Made by a program: the position numbers and the translations under genes
Part shown: positions 52,427 through 62,494 of the stretch, one piece after another
Position numbering within the stretch: position 1 is the first letter of the stretch
Layout: each line of letters starts with the position of its first letter
Assembly (NCBI GenBank): GCA_964545475.1
Contig: CAZJGG010000004.1
Location: 12,745 to 76,744 of the forward strand
Length of the DNA stretch: 64,000 nt
Direction of reading: 5' to 3'
From: CAZJGG01 sp964545475
GTDB taxonomy: Bacteria; Bacillota; Clostridia; Lachnospirales; JAISER01
Notes under the pieces: generated by a model
The model's database searches: none
What the model was told of the DNA's origin: nothing
The model's input: the letters and a program-made list of their open reading frames with translations, nothing else

Positions 52427-55174
52427 TTATTTGTTCCTTTTTTTCTTATTGCGGATTAGCATACTGCTTGTAGCATGTATTTCGTTCTTTTCTATATTTT
52501 TATTGTCTTTCTGCTTACTTTCAGCAGTTTTTCGAGTATTTTCAGTTAATGTTGTTTTCTTAATAATAACAGGTTTTTCTTGTTTGCGCTTTTCAATTCT
52601 TACATGACTTAGCTTCCCTATGCTTTTTTGTAGAACATTGGATACAACAGGAAACCGCCTTGCAAAAATATCCAGTAAAAACAGTATTAACGCAATTATA
52701 ATAAAAATTCCTGAAAAATCCTTTTGCCCAAAAACATTTGCAAGATTAACGCCATAAGCGTCTTTTGCATCTGTTAAAATTTGACCGTTAGTAATTTGGG
52801 CAATCTTGTCAAGCAACCCTTCTCCGGCTTCAAAATATCTTATGTCAAATTCTTTGGGGTAAGGGATTGAAACTCCGGTTACAATATTTTCATTGCCGGA
52901 ATTTTTATTAAGTTCAAGATTTGCAATGTACGCGCCTTCCATCATTGCGTTTAGCCTGCCCTCAAACCTCCCGGGAGCTGTAAGAGAAAAGTTCACTTTA
53001 TGCTCCGTCATATCCGGGGCAACAACAGTTCCCTTCATTCCTAAAACACCCTCGGCATAAGGCACGCTAACAGAAAGCTTTGTAAAATTATCTTCCGTTT
53101 CCGCCGTAACAGTAACATCAGCGGAAATTTTTGACTGCATAACCCATGATACCATATTTTTTATTATTTGAACACCATCATTTGAAGAAAGCCAGTCGCC
53201 GCTCCACATTCCTTTTGTATCAGATGTAAAAGCAACTGCTCGCCCCAGCCCATATTGCCAGCTTGCAAGCACAACTTCCTCTTTTTCGCTTTGCAAAATA
53301 ACGTCTGCCCTGTCTTTTGGAGTTGTGGATACATAACCATTGAGTGCAGGCATAAAATTAATATCCGTGAGGATTTGGCTGTTTGCAGTAACTGTTGGTA
53401 TGAAGGTTTCATTATTTAAAAATGTTTTACCAGCAAGATTAGTTTCTCTTGCAAATATTTTAGGTAAATCGGAAAATTCGTCGGAATAATAATATCTGCC
53501 GCCGCCGTCAAAAGCAAGGCGTTTTAAAAGCTTCATGTCGGAATCTCCGCCTACAGCCACGCTCGATAGAGTTATTCCCTCGCTAACCATGCCGGAAATT
53601 ACTTCGGTATATCCGTACTGCTCCGCAATGCCGTCAGTTAACAATATAACATGTTTTATTTTGGTGTCCACACCGGACATTATTCTATATGCTTCGTTAA
53701 GAGCGGGTAAAATGCTTGTGCCTCCGCCAAGCTGTATGCTTGCAATGTTATTTTCAATTCCCTCTCTGTTTTGACCAACGTTCTGAAATTCACTGGCAAT
53801 GTTGTATTGGTCGTCAAACATTATAACCCCTAAATAATCGTTATCATTAAGGGTGGATAAAGAGCGGATAACCGCTTCCTTTGCAATTTCAAGCTTTGAA
53901 ATGCCGTAATTCCCCATTCCCATAGAGCCGGAACGGTCCAAAACCACCATCATACCTAGTGTTGGCTGTTTGTTTTTATCCTTTAGTTCCATGTTAACAG
54001 GAAGTACTGTTTCTATAGGTGTATCTTTATAATCCCCTAATCCGTACGACTCTTCGCCGCCGGTAACTAAAAGACCACCGCCGGATTTTACATATGCTTC
54101 AATAAGCTCGGGAAAGTTTTGCGGCATGTTGTCTAAATGTATATCCGGCAAAATTATGCCGTCGTAAAGCATAAGTTGTTCAAGAGTTGTAGGCAGAGCC
54201 GTGGAAGCGACGCTTGCAACTTCAACTTTTGCGCTTTGTAAAAGCTTGTAAAGTTCGTCGGAGCTTTCATTAAAATCTGCAAGCAAAATGCTGGGAACGC
54301 CCTCAACCTGACTAAAGCCATAAGTTGTATTGTTTTCAGCAAATGTATCTTCTTCCGGCAAAATTTCCGCTCTGTATATTACACCGCCGCTTTTTTCGCT
54401 AACGTCTGTAAAAACAAATTTATTTTCCCCTGTTCTCAAAGAAACGGAGCTTTCATAAATTAGCTGGTTGTTTTTATATACTAAAAGCTTGCCCCCTGCT
54501 TGGGAAAGGGAATAAGCCGTAACTTCAATGTCGTAACGTGAATCTTGTTTTAAATATTTCGGAACTTTTATTTCTGTTAAAGCAACCTCTTTGGTAATTC
54601 TATTGTTAACAGGCATAACGCTAACAGCAACGCCGTTTCCATTATCGTTTATAAGTTTAGCCTGCATTACGGCGTCCCCAAGGTTTTCTCCCCCATCAGA
54701 AACTAAAATAATATGCTTTTTAGTATTTTCCGGGATAATGGATTGGGCAACATTTAACCCCTCTGCAATGTTTGTATATCCTTGGTTTATAACCGAACGC
54801 ACCTGGGGCATAACCCCTTCAAAAGACGGTAAAGATTCCACAGCGGCGTTTTGCCCAAAGCATACAACCCCTGTAGTGTCCTTTTCCGGCTTATATTTAT
54901 TTGCGGCATAAATATTTTCAATAATGCCGTCAATAGTGCCTTCCATGCTTGCAGACATATCAACTAAAAATATATGAGTTGTAGAATCCGTATAATTTAA
55001 AATGCTTGTGCCTGCCAAAGAAAGGATAACAAGCAAAACACCAATGCATCTAATAATTGTAAAAAAAACTCTATCAAACCTATTTTTTATAAACTTTATG
55101 CTAAAAAAAACAATAACCCCAACGCATATAGGAAACAAAAGCAAATAAAGGGGCAAAGCAAATTTAACGACCAC
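52427..55174 (-). CDS. VWA-domain membrane protein (two VWA domains)
   Basis: A 915-aa membrane protein with N-terminal hydrophobic segments (residues 8-60), a first VWA domain with the MIDAS DMSAS at 72-76, a glutamine-amidotransferase-like middle region (about 290-390), and a second VWA domain with DRSGSMGMG near 410. A C-terminal membrane helix (about 820-845) precedes a basic tail. Such proteins resemble BatA/BatB-like and YegL-type membrane complexes. The start overlaps the upstream BatA-like gene by 11 bases. Confidence 0.85.
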   Translation of the reverse strand: MVVKFALPLYLLLFPICVGVIVFFSIKFIKNRFDRVFFTIIRCIGVLLVILSLAGTSILNYTDSTTHIFLVDMSASMEGTIDGIIENIYAANKYKPEKDTTGVVCFGQNAAVESLPSFEGVMPQVRSVINQGYTNIAEGLNVAQSIIPENTKKHIILVSDGGENLGDAVMQAKLINDNGNGVAVSVMPVNNRITKEVALTEIKVPKYLKQDSRYDIEVTAYSLSQAGGKLLVYKNNQLIYESSVSLRTGENKFVFTDVSEKSGGVIYRAEILPEEDTFAENNTTYGFSQVEGVPSILLADFNESSDELYKLLQSAKVEVASVASTALPTTLEQLMLYDGIILPDIHLDNMPQNFPELIEAYVKSGGGLLVTGGEESYGLGDYKDTPIETVLPVNMELKDKNKQPTLGMMVVLDRSGSMGMGNYGISKLEIAKEAVIRSLSTLNDNDYLGVIMFDDQYNIASEFQNVGQNREGIENNIASIQLGGGTSILPALNEAYRIMSGVDTKIKHVILLTDGIAEQYGYTEVISGMVSEGITLSSVAVGGDSDMKLLKRLAFDGGGRYYYSDEFSDLPKIFARETNLAGKTFLNNETFIPTVTANSQILTDINFMPALNGYVSTTPKDRADVILQSEKEEVVLASWQYGLGRAVAFTSDTKGMWSGDWLSSNDGVQIIKNMVSWVMQSKISADVTVTAETEDNFTKLSVSVPYAEGVLGMKGTVVAPDMTEHKVNFSLTAPGRFEGRLNAMMEGAYIANLELNKNSGNENIVTGVSIPYPKEFDIRYFEAGEGLLDKIAQITNGQILTDAKDAYGVNLANVFGQKDFSGIFIIIALILFLLDIFARRFPVVSNVLQKSIGKLSHVRIEKRKQEKPVIIKKTTLTENTRKTAESKQKDNKNIEKNEIHATSSMLIRNKKKRNK

Positions 55175-56957
55175 GGCAAAACACCAACCATTCTATCGTA
55201 AGTAATAATAACACAAGAAAAAGAAATATTCGAGATAAATTTTTGTTAACATCTACCGTATTTTTATAGGCATTGGCCGTTTCTCCCGTAAGCTCGTCCC
55301 TTGTTAAGTTGGATTCTTTTGTATCAACGTTTACAGCAAAGCTACCGTATATAGTTCCGCCCTCGGTTTCTTGGGCAAGAGTATAAATACCGGGGTAATT
55401 AGTATTATCAAAAGGAGCGGCAGGAAACGGCGGCGCAAGGTTTAAAACTTTCTGCTCCGGCGTAACCGCTGTTACTTTTTTCGCATCTGGCAAAATATTT
55501 AATTCTACTATATCCCCTGAGGTTATACTTGTTTGCGCCGAAACACCAGCCGGAATAAAATATTGCATAAGGTTATACATAAACACCGGGAATTCCTTTC
55601 TTAAAGGCAAATCGGTATTATGTAAGTCAAAACCCATTACAACAATTTTTTGGCTGTTTTGCTGCCCGGTAACAATTAGAGGTGTTTCCGGGGAAGACAG
55701 CACTGTTTGCCCCCAATCAGGGGTTGTAATTTGTTTGGCTTTTAAAACGTCAAATTTTAAATCTCCGATTAGTCTTAAAAGCTGATTTTCCATAACTGAA
55801 AGACCGGAAATGTTAACTTCTCCGCCTGTTTGCAAAAGACTGTTGCCCTCTATCGGGTCAAAAACAAGAATATGCCCGTCTTCTGGCATTTTTTCCGGCA
55901 AAACACCGTCAAAGACATAAAGATAATAACCAGACAACAAATCAATATTTTCCGGCTCTGTTTTAAATAGCTCTACATTAGGCATCAAAGACAAAACGTT
56001 TTCCAAAAAAACATTTTGCTTTGTTACAACAAGCACTTTTTGCACAGGTGCTTCGCTGATATAGCTGTAAAACCCATCGTCCGCTGTCAAATAGTCGGTT
56101 TGGGAAAGTTTTACCTCAATGTTTCTAACCCCAGAGGATATTTCCGGGAAGAAAAAATCCTTTTCTGCAAAAGGCTCTATAGTAATATCCTTTAATTCAG
56201 CTAAAACCCCGTCGGTGTAAACGCATAGAGTATTACTTGCAGTTTTATTGCTGAAATTTTTAACTTTAGAAAGAATTATTGTCTTATCCTCTTCCAAGGC
56301 ATAACTAACAAGCGTTACCGCTATATTAGCAACGCTTTGCCCAAATAATACATCTTGTTTTTCAACGCCTTTAAAGCTTAACTTTTTATCTGTAAAAAAA
56401 TAAACAGATGCTTCACCGTCACGGTGTAAAAGAGAAAGCAGGGACTGAGTAGCTTTTTCGTCAATGCCTGTATAACTTGGCTTTAGCCCTTTTATTTTTT
56501 CTATAACTACCTGCTTGTCTGCCGATTCGTTTATGGCGATATACGGAGTTTTCCCAACGGCTACAATGGAAACTTTAGAGCTTGGTGTCATAGAGTTAAC
56601 AACACTAATCATTTCCTCTTTAGCCTTTTCAAAACGGCTTGGAGAAACATCCGCTGCTTGCATACTTAAAGAGCAGTCCAAAGCAAGGACAGAAATTTGC
56701 GCCTCTCCCCGGGCCGTTATATATGGCCCGGCAAGGGAAACAACAAGAAAAAGTGCCGCAGCAATTTGTAAAAACATTAATAAATTGCGTACAAGCTTTT
56801 GCCATGGTCTTTCAGACTTTGACAAATCAATGGCACTTTTCCATAAATAAACGCTGGGAATTGTCAGCTCTGTAAATTTTTGTTTAAGCAAATACATAAT
56901 AATAATGACAGGGATTGAAATTAATCCAATCCACGCCAACGGATTATAAAAATTCAT
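55164..56957 (-). CDS. BatA-like VWA membrane protein
   Basis: A 597-aa protein. The N-terminal 'aerotolerance' BatA region with two membrane helices (about 8-25 and 58-82) is followed by a VWA domain with DCSLS MIDAS residues at 94-98. A beta-rich region and a C-terminal membrane helix (about 575-593) follow. BatA-like proteins occur in clusters with a MoxR AAA ATPase and a DUF58 protein; neither is present immediately upstream here. Confidence 0.85.
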   Translation of the reverse strand: MNFYNPLAWIGLISIPVIIIMYLLKQKFTELTIPSVYLWKSAIDLSKSERPWQKLVRNLLMFLQIAAALFLVVSLAGPYITARGEAQISVLALDCSLSMQAADVSPSRFEKAKEEMISVVNSMTPSSKVSIVAVGKTPYIAINESADKQVVIEKIKGLKPSYTGIDEKATQSLLSLLHRDGEASVYFFTDKKLSFKGVEKQDVLFGQSVANIAVTLVSYALEEDKTIILSKVKNFSNKTASNTLCVYTDGVLAELKDITIEPFAEKDFFFPEISSGVRNIEVKLSQTDYLTADDGFYSYISEAPVQKVLVVTKQNVFLENVLSLMPNVELFKTEPENIDLLSGYYLYVFDGVLPEKMPEDGHILVFDPIEGNSLLQTGGEVNISGLSVMENQLLRLIGDLKFDVLKAKQITTPDWGQTVLSSPETPLIVTGQQNSQKIVVMGFDLHNTDLPLRKEFPVFMYNLMQYFIPAGVSAQTSITSGDIVELNILPDAKKVTAVTPEQKVLNLAPPFPAAPFDNTNYPGIYTLAQETEGGTIYGSFAVNVDTKESNLTRDELTGETANAYKNTVDVNKNLSRIFLFLVLLLLTIEWLVFCRGR

Positions 56958-57007
56958 ATTAAACCTCTTCGTCGGTAATAAAAACCTTTAATTAAACTGA
57001 TTCTATT

Positions 57008-58648
57008 TTAGCGTTTGATTTCAACTTTGTCAAAATATATATAAGAAAGGGGAGACACTTTAAGCCCTGTAACATATTCTTGAACAGCAACAGGGTTTGA
57101 ATAATAAAACAAAGGAATTATAGGCATATCATTTAAAAGGATTTTTTCCGCTTCGTGGAGAAGTTCATCCCTTGTTTTCTCGTCTTCTTCTTTTTGGGCT
57201 TTTATTAAAATTTTGTCGTATTCATTGTTTTTATATCCGGCACTATTGTTTTCGGATTTTGAAAGCCACATTTCCAAAAACGCCGTGGGGCTGTTATAGT
57301 CTGCAACCCAGCCGTGCCTTGAAATTAAATAACTTCTTTCATTTCTACGTCTGGAAACGTTAACCCAGTCGTCTTCTACTAGCTCAATGTCTATATTTAA
57401 AACGTCTCCCCACATCTTTTGTATTTCTTTTGCAATAACATCATGGCTTGTGCCTTGGTTATATAAATACTCTAAAATAGGGAAGCCTTCGCCGTTTTTA
57501 AAACCTGCTTCCTCAAAAAGTCTTCGTGCTTCTTCTGGGTCTCCCTTTTCAGCAAAATATTTTTTAGATGCAAATGTAGTGCCGTCGTAATTTGTGATTT
57601 CCGGGGGAATAAATGAAAACGCCGCAACCGTTCCGTCTTTTCTTAACTCCTTTGTAATGCGCTCTCTGTCTATTGCAAGAGATAAAGCCTTGCGAACTTT
57701 TTCATTTTGTAAAACCTTTGAGCCAAGGGCGTTTAGTTTTCCGGCTTGTTTAGCATCCATGTTAAGGCTTAAAAAATATGTTCCGGTCATTGGATATGTC
57801 TTAACAATATCATCGGAAACGCCTTTTTCGACATAAGCTGCAGGAACGTTTAATGTAACGTCAAATTCCCCGGACAAAAAAGAATTCATCCCGGCAGTTG
57901 CCCCTTCAATTTGCCTTATGTCAATATTTTCAAGCAAAACCTCGTCGGGGTTACGGTAATCCACATTTTTGGTTAATAAAATACTCTCCTCGTTCTTGTC
58001 CAAAACAACATATTTACCGTTGTAAACGTCGGTTTTGCCCTCTCTCGTGGGGTAATAAACTGGAAGAGCTGTTAGGTTTAAAAAATATTTGACCGGGGCA
58101 ACAAGCTCCACAACAAGAGTTTTTTCGTCAACAGCCCTAATTCCCACTTTTTCCCCATCTGCTTCCCCTTTATTATATTGCTCTGCATTTTTAATGTAAT
58201 ATAGGAGGTGCGCGTTAGCAGAAGCTGTCTCCGGGTTTAAAACTCTTTTCCATGCATATACAAAATCATTTGCGCTAATGCTTTGCCCGTCGGACCATTT
58301 TGCATCTCTCAAATGGAAAGTATACGTCAGCCCCTTATTAGTAACATCGCAAGATTCCGCAACCGCCGGAATCGGCATGTCCTTATCGTCAAGCATATAA
58401 AGCCCCTCGAAAACGTTGCAAAGCACAATACCTCCCTCGGTGGTATTGCTTAAAGCTGGGTCAATAGTTTTTACCTTTGCGGCTATATTAAAAACAAGGG
58501 TGTCATAAACAATGGCTTCGGGTTCTTTAATTGCTTCAGTTTCAATTTCTTCCGGCGCAGTTTCTGGTTCTTTTTTTACTCCGCAAGCGCATAATGCTAA
58601 ACTTAACACAATACTTAACGCAAAAAATGTAATAAAGTTCTTCTTCAT
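57008..58648 (-). CDS. Oligopeptide ABC transporter substrate-binding lipoprotein
   Basis: A 546-aa OppA/DppA-like (SBP_bac_5) lipoprotein. Start ATG 58648 follows AGGAGGG. Signal peptide with lipobox LCA|C near residue 22. Family features: KTIDPALSNTTEGGIVLCNVFEGL, LRDAKWSDGQSISANDFVYAWKRVLNP. No permease or ATPase genes are next to it, so it is an orphan binding protein or uses a transporter encoded elsewhere. Confidence 0.9.
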   Translation of the reverse strand: MKKNFITFFALSIVLSLALCACGVKKEPETAPEEIETEAIKEPEAIVYDTLVFNIAAKVKTIDPALSNTTEGGIVLCNVFEGLYMLDDKDMPIPAVAESCDVTNKGLTYTFHLRDAKWSDGQSISANDFVYAWKRVLNPETASANAHLLYYIKNAEQYNKGEADGEKVGIRAVDEKTLVVELVAPVKYFLNLTALPVYYPTREGKTDVYNGKYVVLDKNEESILLTKNVDYRNPDEVLLENIDIRQIEGATAGMNSFLSGEFDVTLNVPAAYVEKGVSDDIVKTYPMTGTYFLSLNMDAKQAGKLNALGSKVLQNEKVRKALSLAIDRERITKELRKDGTVAAFSFIPPEITNYDGTTFASKKYFAEKGDPEEARRLFEEAGFKNGEGFPILEYLYNQGTSHDVIAKEIQKMWGDVLNIDIELVEDDWVNVSRRRNERSYLISRHGWVADYNSPTAFLEMWLSKSENNSAGYKNNEYDKILIKAQKEEDEKTRDELLHEAEKILLNDMPIIPLFYYSNPVAVQEYVTGLKVSPLSYIYFDKVEIKR

Positions 58649-58668
58649 TGCTAAAGCCCTCCTATTAA

Positions 58669-61600
58669 TTACAACTCCACATGCACTGCCGAATTTATAT
58701 CGAAAAGATATAGAAAGCATTCATTAAGAGAAAGCCCTGCACTTTTTTGGAGCGCAAGCCTGTAAAGATTAAGCTGGAGCTTGTATCTTTCGATTATATC
58801 ATTTATATTATGCGTTTTGTCCGATTTATAGTCCACCAAAACTGCACCGCCGTTTTTTTCCGTAAAATAAAGGTCAATTATTCCGTGAACAAGAACTCTT
58901 TCATTTGTGTCCTTTAAAAGGTTATCGCTATATATTTCATAAGGGTGAAGCTCCATAACAAATGGAGTTTCCTTAAATATATCCACCGCTTCCCTCATTC
59001 TGTCGGCAAGAGAAGAGGTTACAAATTCCTCTATCTTATGCCTTGGTATAAAGTCCGCTTCCTCTCCGGTAAACACTCCCCTTAAAACAAGGCTTTCAAT
59101 AAGCTGGTTTATAGCTACTAAATCCGTATGTTTATGTACATCAAGGTTTTCCATAACCCTGTGTATAAGAGTACCCAGCCTAGCCCCGGCAACTTTGGTT
59201 TCTTTCATAAAATCCGGCACAAGTATATCCGGCTTTTGCTCCAGCCTTATTTCCGTATAGGGGTCTAGCCTTTCCTTTTGATAAATTCGCTTAATTTCTG
59301 ATATTGAAATTTTTGTAGGGGTTTTCGTCTCTACTATATGGGGATATTGCCAGCTTAATTTTTTATTTATTTGGTTAAAAAGCTCCGTTTCTAAATATTT
59401 ATGAGCGTTATCCCTCAGCAATAAATAATTTTCGCTCTTTTTAATCTGCCTTGTTTCTTCCGCTTTCGCCATGCTTTCTTTGTTAAGGCAAATCATTTCG
59501 CAATCAGCATTATAATAAGCAATTCCGCTTCCATGCCTTAAAACTGCAGGGCAAAGCCAGTCCAAAAAGTTTTTTGCATTTTTCGTAATGTAAGCAGGGA
59601 AAAGAGGATTTTTAGAGCTTGCCCACAAATCCCATTTATCCTTTTGTTTGTTAATGTTATTAACGCTTCCAACAAGGTAAAGCCCATCTTTCGCCCTTGT
59701 AAGAGCAACATAAAGCATACGCATTTCTTCCGAAAGCCCTTCTGCCGCAATTTTTGCGCAAAGGGCAGAATGCGCAATGGTTTTGGATTTTACACGGTTT
59801 TCGCTGTCTATAAACATTGCGCCAAAGCCTAAATCGCCGTGCAAAACAATGTTTTCTCTTAAATCCATTTTATTAAATTCTTTGCCTAAGGAACAAACAA
59901 AAACTATAGGAAATTCCAGCCCCTTAGACTTATGTATGGTCATTAATTTAACGGTATTATCATTTTCAGAAATTAATTTTGCTTCTGCCGCCTGAATTTC
60001 TGTTTTTTGCAGTTTTTCCATATATTTATTAAAGTGGAAAAGCCCTTTAAAAGTTGTTTTCTCATATGCAACTGCCATTTCCAAAAGCGCCTGCAAATTC
60101 GCTTGCCTTACGCTTCCTCCGGGCATAACCCCAGCCATATTAAAATAATTAGTATCGGCATATAAAAAGCTTAAAATCTCGCTTATTGGCATAAAAATTG
60201 CTTTTTCTCGCCACTTCTCCAGTTTTTCTATGAATTTCTTAGCTTTTTCGTCTCCGCTTTCTGCGAATTGCAACAAACATTCGTAAAACGGGCAATCCCT
60301 GTTTAATTGGCGCACTGCTAGAAGCTCGTCTGGGTTAAACCCAGCAATATGGGAATATAACACTGTAATAAGAGCAACATCCTGTCTTGGGTTGTCTATT
60401 ACTTGAAGCAGGCTTAACATAGTGGCAACTTCAAGGTTTTTAAAATAACTTTGCCCTGCATCAGTTAAAAGAGGAATACCGCTTTCCGAAAAAACATTAG
60501 TAAAGGCTTCTCCAATGCCTTTAACGCTTCTTGAAAGTATTACAATATCTTTTAGCTCCGCCCGTCTGTAACTTCCTGTGCGTTTATCCCTTATGTAAAG
60601 GGGGGTTGCCCCCTCGGTAATTTCTTTTATTTGGTTAACAATAATTCTAGCTTCGGTTTCCGCTTTTGAAAGCTCCTCAATTTCGTTTTGCTCCTCTGAA
60701 ATTTGAACTTCTAATTCGTCCTCGCCGCTTTCCTTATATGCTATAAACAGCTTAACATCTCCAGGTACATTTTTGCCCCCGTCATTATCCGGCATTTGCG
60801 CCCCGGGGTAAAGAGCGGCGTTTTCGTCATAACTTATGTCCCCCACTGCCTCGCATATAATCTGGCTGAACAAAAAGTTAATAAACGAAATAACAACAGG
60901 GCTTGAACGGAAGTTTTTAGATAAATCTATTTTCCGGCAAGGGCTGTTTTCTTCTTTTGAATACTCATTGTATTTCTTTATAAAAATTTCCGGGTTTGCC
61001 CGGCGGAATTTATAAATGCTTTGCTTAATATCCCCAACCATAAAGCGGTTTCCGGGATTTTCCCTTGATATTAAAGAAAGAATCAATTCTTGGGAAGCAT
61101 TAGAATCCTGATATTCGTCTGTCATTATTTCAACAAACTTTTGCGAAAGCTCTAAAGCCGCTTTTGAGGGCACAGGGTTTTCCGGCGTTGATGAATCGTC
61201 AAGAAGAATGCTAAGGCAAAAATGCTCTAAGTCGTTATAATCCGCAATGTTTCTTTCTCTTTTGGCTAACTGGTACTCCTGCTTAAATTCCTTTACAACA
61301 GAGCATAACACCTCTAAAGGTCGATACATGGCGTTAAGTTGCAGTGTTAAGTCATCAGGGGGCATAGAAAAAAAGTCCTCAATTAACTTTACAAAGGCTT
61401 TTTTAACGTCGTTATCTCTTATTGCTTTTGCCCTTGTTTTATATTCCTCAAAAACTTCGTTTTTAGGCTTTTTTCGGGATAACTGCCCAAATGAGAAGTT
61501 TTGAAAAGTTTCGTACATTTTTTCAAAGCTTACGTCTGCGTTTATAACATTAGTAAGTATTGCTAACTGATCCTTATCTATAATAAGAGTTTCAATATAT

Positions 61601-62343
61601 TGAGATGGTCCATTAGGCAAATAAGCAATTTCCAAAGCTTTGTCCGCCGAGCCCCTTATACTTTCAAGCCTTAAAGCTATTTCATCTTTTATTATTTTAA
61701 ACCAAGGGGTTTTTTCAACTGCTTCAACATCCTTGTAATACAAAAGCTTATCATCAAGCCATTCCTCACCCCATGTTAAATTACTTATAAATTCATAAAC
61801 CTTTAAAACCGTTTCAGAAAGCCCTTTGTCGCTGGCTTTCGCCCCGCCTAAGCAGTCTGCAAGCTTAAAAAATTCTTCGCTTTCTTCTCCATAACGCCTT
61901 TCAAGAATTTGCTCCAAAATTTCTGCTTTAAGCAACGACGATTCAGCATTATCCGCAATTTTAAAGTTAGGCTCAATGTCCTGCAAAAAGAAATATTTTT
62001 TTATAACATAAGAGCAAAAGGAATGTATTGTGCTTATGGAAGCTTTGTTTACCAAAAGGGTTTGCCTATGTATATTGTCGTTTTCCGGCTCTTCTTCCTG
62101 CCTTTTTATAAGAGCGGCTTCAATACGCTCTCTCATTTCAGAAGCGGCGGCGTCTGTAAACGTAACAACTAAAAGCCTGTCTATATCAACAGGCTCAATC
62201 TCTTTATCCCCTGTCCTTGGGGCAATGTAAGACATTATGCGCTCCACCAAAACGGCGGTTTTACCAGAGCCTGCCGCCGCAGACACAAGTAAATCGCATT
62301 CTTTTGTATTTATTGCACTTAACTGTTCGTTAGTAAAATCCAT
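58669..62343 (-). CDS. addA: ATP-dependent helicase/nuclease subunit A
   Basis: The 1224-aa AddA of the AddAB repair complex (equivalent to RecBCD). UvrD-type helicase: Walker A SAAAGSGKT at 21-29, VVTFTDAAASEMRERIE, GDIKQSIYKFRRANP and LMTIHKSKGLEFP motifs. The C-terminal nuclease domain (about 1050-1224) has LVDYKSDKT. It processes double-strand breaks. AddB normally lies just upstream; here the upstream region is a short divergent promoter and addB is not visible. Confidence 0.95.
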   Translation of the reverse strand: MDFTNEQLSAINTKECDLLVSAAAGSGKTAVLVERIMSYIAPRTGDKEIEPVDIDRLLVVTFTDAAASEMRERIEAALIKRQEEEPENDNIHRQTLLVNKASISTIHSFCSYVIKKYFFLQDIEPNFKIADNAESSLLKAEILEQILERRYGEESEEFFKLADCLGGAKASDKGLSETVLKVYEFISNLTWGEEWLDDKLLYYKDVEAVEKTPWFKIIKDEIALRLESIRGSADKALEIAYLPNGPSQYIETLIIDKDQLAILTNVINADVSFEKMYETFQNFSFGQLSRKKPKNEVFEEYKTRAKAIRDNDVKKAFVKLIEDFFSMPPDDLTLQLNAMYRPLEVLCSVVKEFKQEYQLAKRERNIADYNDLEHFCLSILLDDSSTPENPVPSKAALELSQKFVEIMTDEYQDSNASQELILSLISRENPGNRFMVGDIKQSIYKFRRANPEIFIKKYNEYSKEENSPCRKIDLSKNFRSSPVVISFINFLFSQIICEAVGDISYDENAALYPGAQMPDNDGGKNVPGDVKLFIAYKESGEDELEVQISEEQNEIEELSKAETEARIIVNQIKEITEGATPLYIRDKRTGSYRRAELKDIVILSRSVKGIGEAFTNVFSESGIPLLTDAGQSYFKNLEVATMLSLLQVIDNPRQDVALITVLYSHIAGFNPDELLAVRQLNRDCPFYECLLQFAESGDEKAKKFIEKLEKWREKAIFMPISEILSFLYADTNYFNMAGVMPGGSVRQANLQALLEMAVAYEKTTFKGLFHFNKYMEKLQKTEIQAAEAKLISENDNTVKLMTIHKSKGLEFPIVFVCSLGKEFNKMDLRENIVLHGDLGFGAMFIDSENRVKSKTIAHSALCAKIAAEGLSEEMRMLYVALTRAKDGLYLVGSVNNINKQKDKWDLWASSKNPLFPAYITKNAKNFLDWLCPAVLRHGSGIAYYNADCEMICLNKESMAKAEETRQIKKSENYLLLRDNAHKYLETELFNQINKKLSWQYPHIVETKTPTKISISEIKRIYQKERLDPYTEIRLEQKPDILVPDFMKETKVAGARLGTLIHRVMENLDVHKHTDLVAINQLIESLVLRGVFTGEEADFIPRHKIEEFVTSSLADRMREAVDIFKETPFVMELHPYEIYSDNLLKDTNERVLVHGIIDLYFTEKNGGAVLVDYKSDKTHNINDIIERYKLQLNLYRLALQKSAGLSLNECFLYLFDINSAVHVEL

Positions 62344-62427
62344 AATAAAAACTCCAAAATTAATTCAATTTATAACTAATTATAGTCTATATCGGCAATA
62401 GCCGCAATAAGTGTAATAATTATTTAA

Positions 62428-62459
62428 TTTACATAAGAATAAATATATGTTAGTATAAT
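62428..62459 (+). promoter_or_regulatory. Possible promoter of the DUF362 gene
   Basis: TTTACA (62428-62433) and TATAAT (62454-62459), a rather long 20-bp spacing. It is in the 151-bp region divergent with addA. Confidence 0.4.
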
Positions 62460-62494
62460 TTGTATTGTAAATATTAATTAACGGAGGTTATTTG

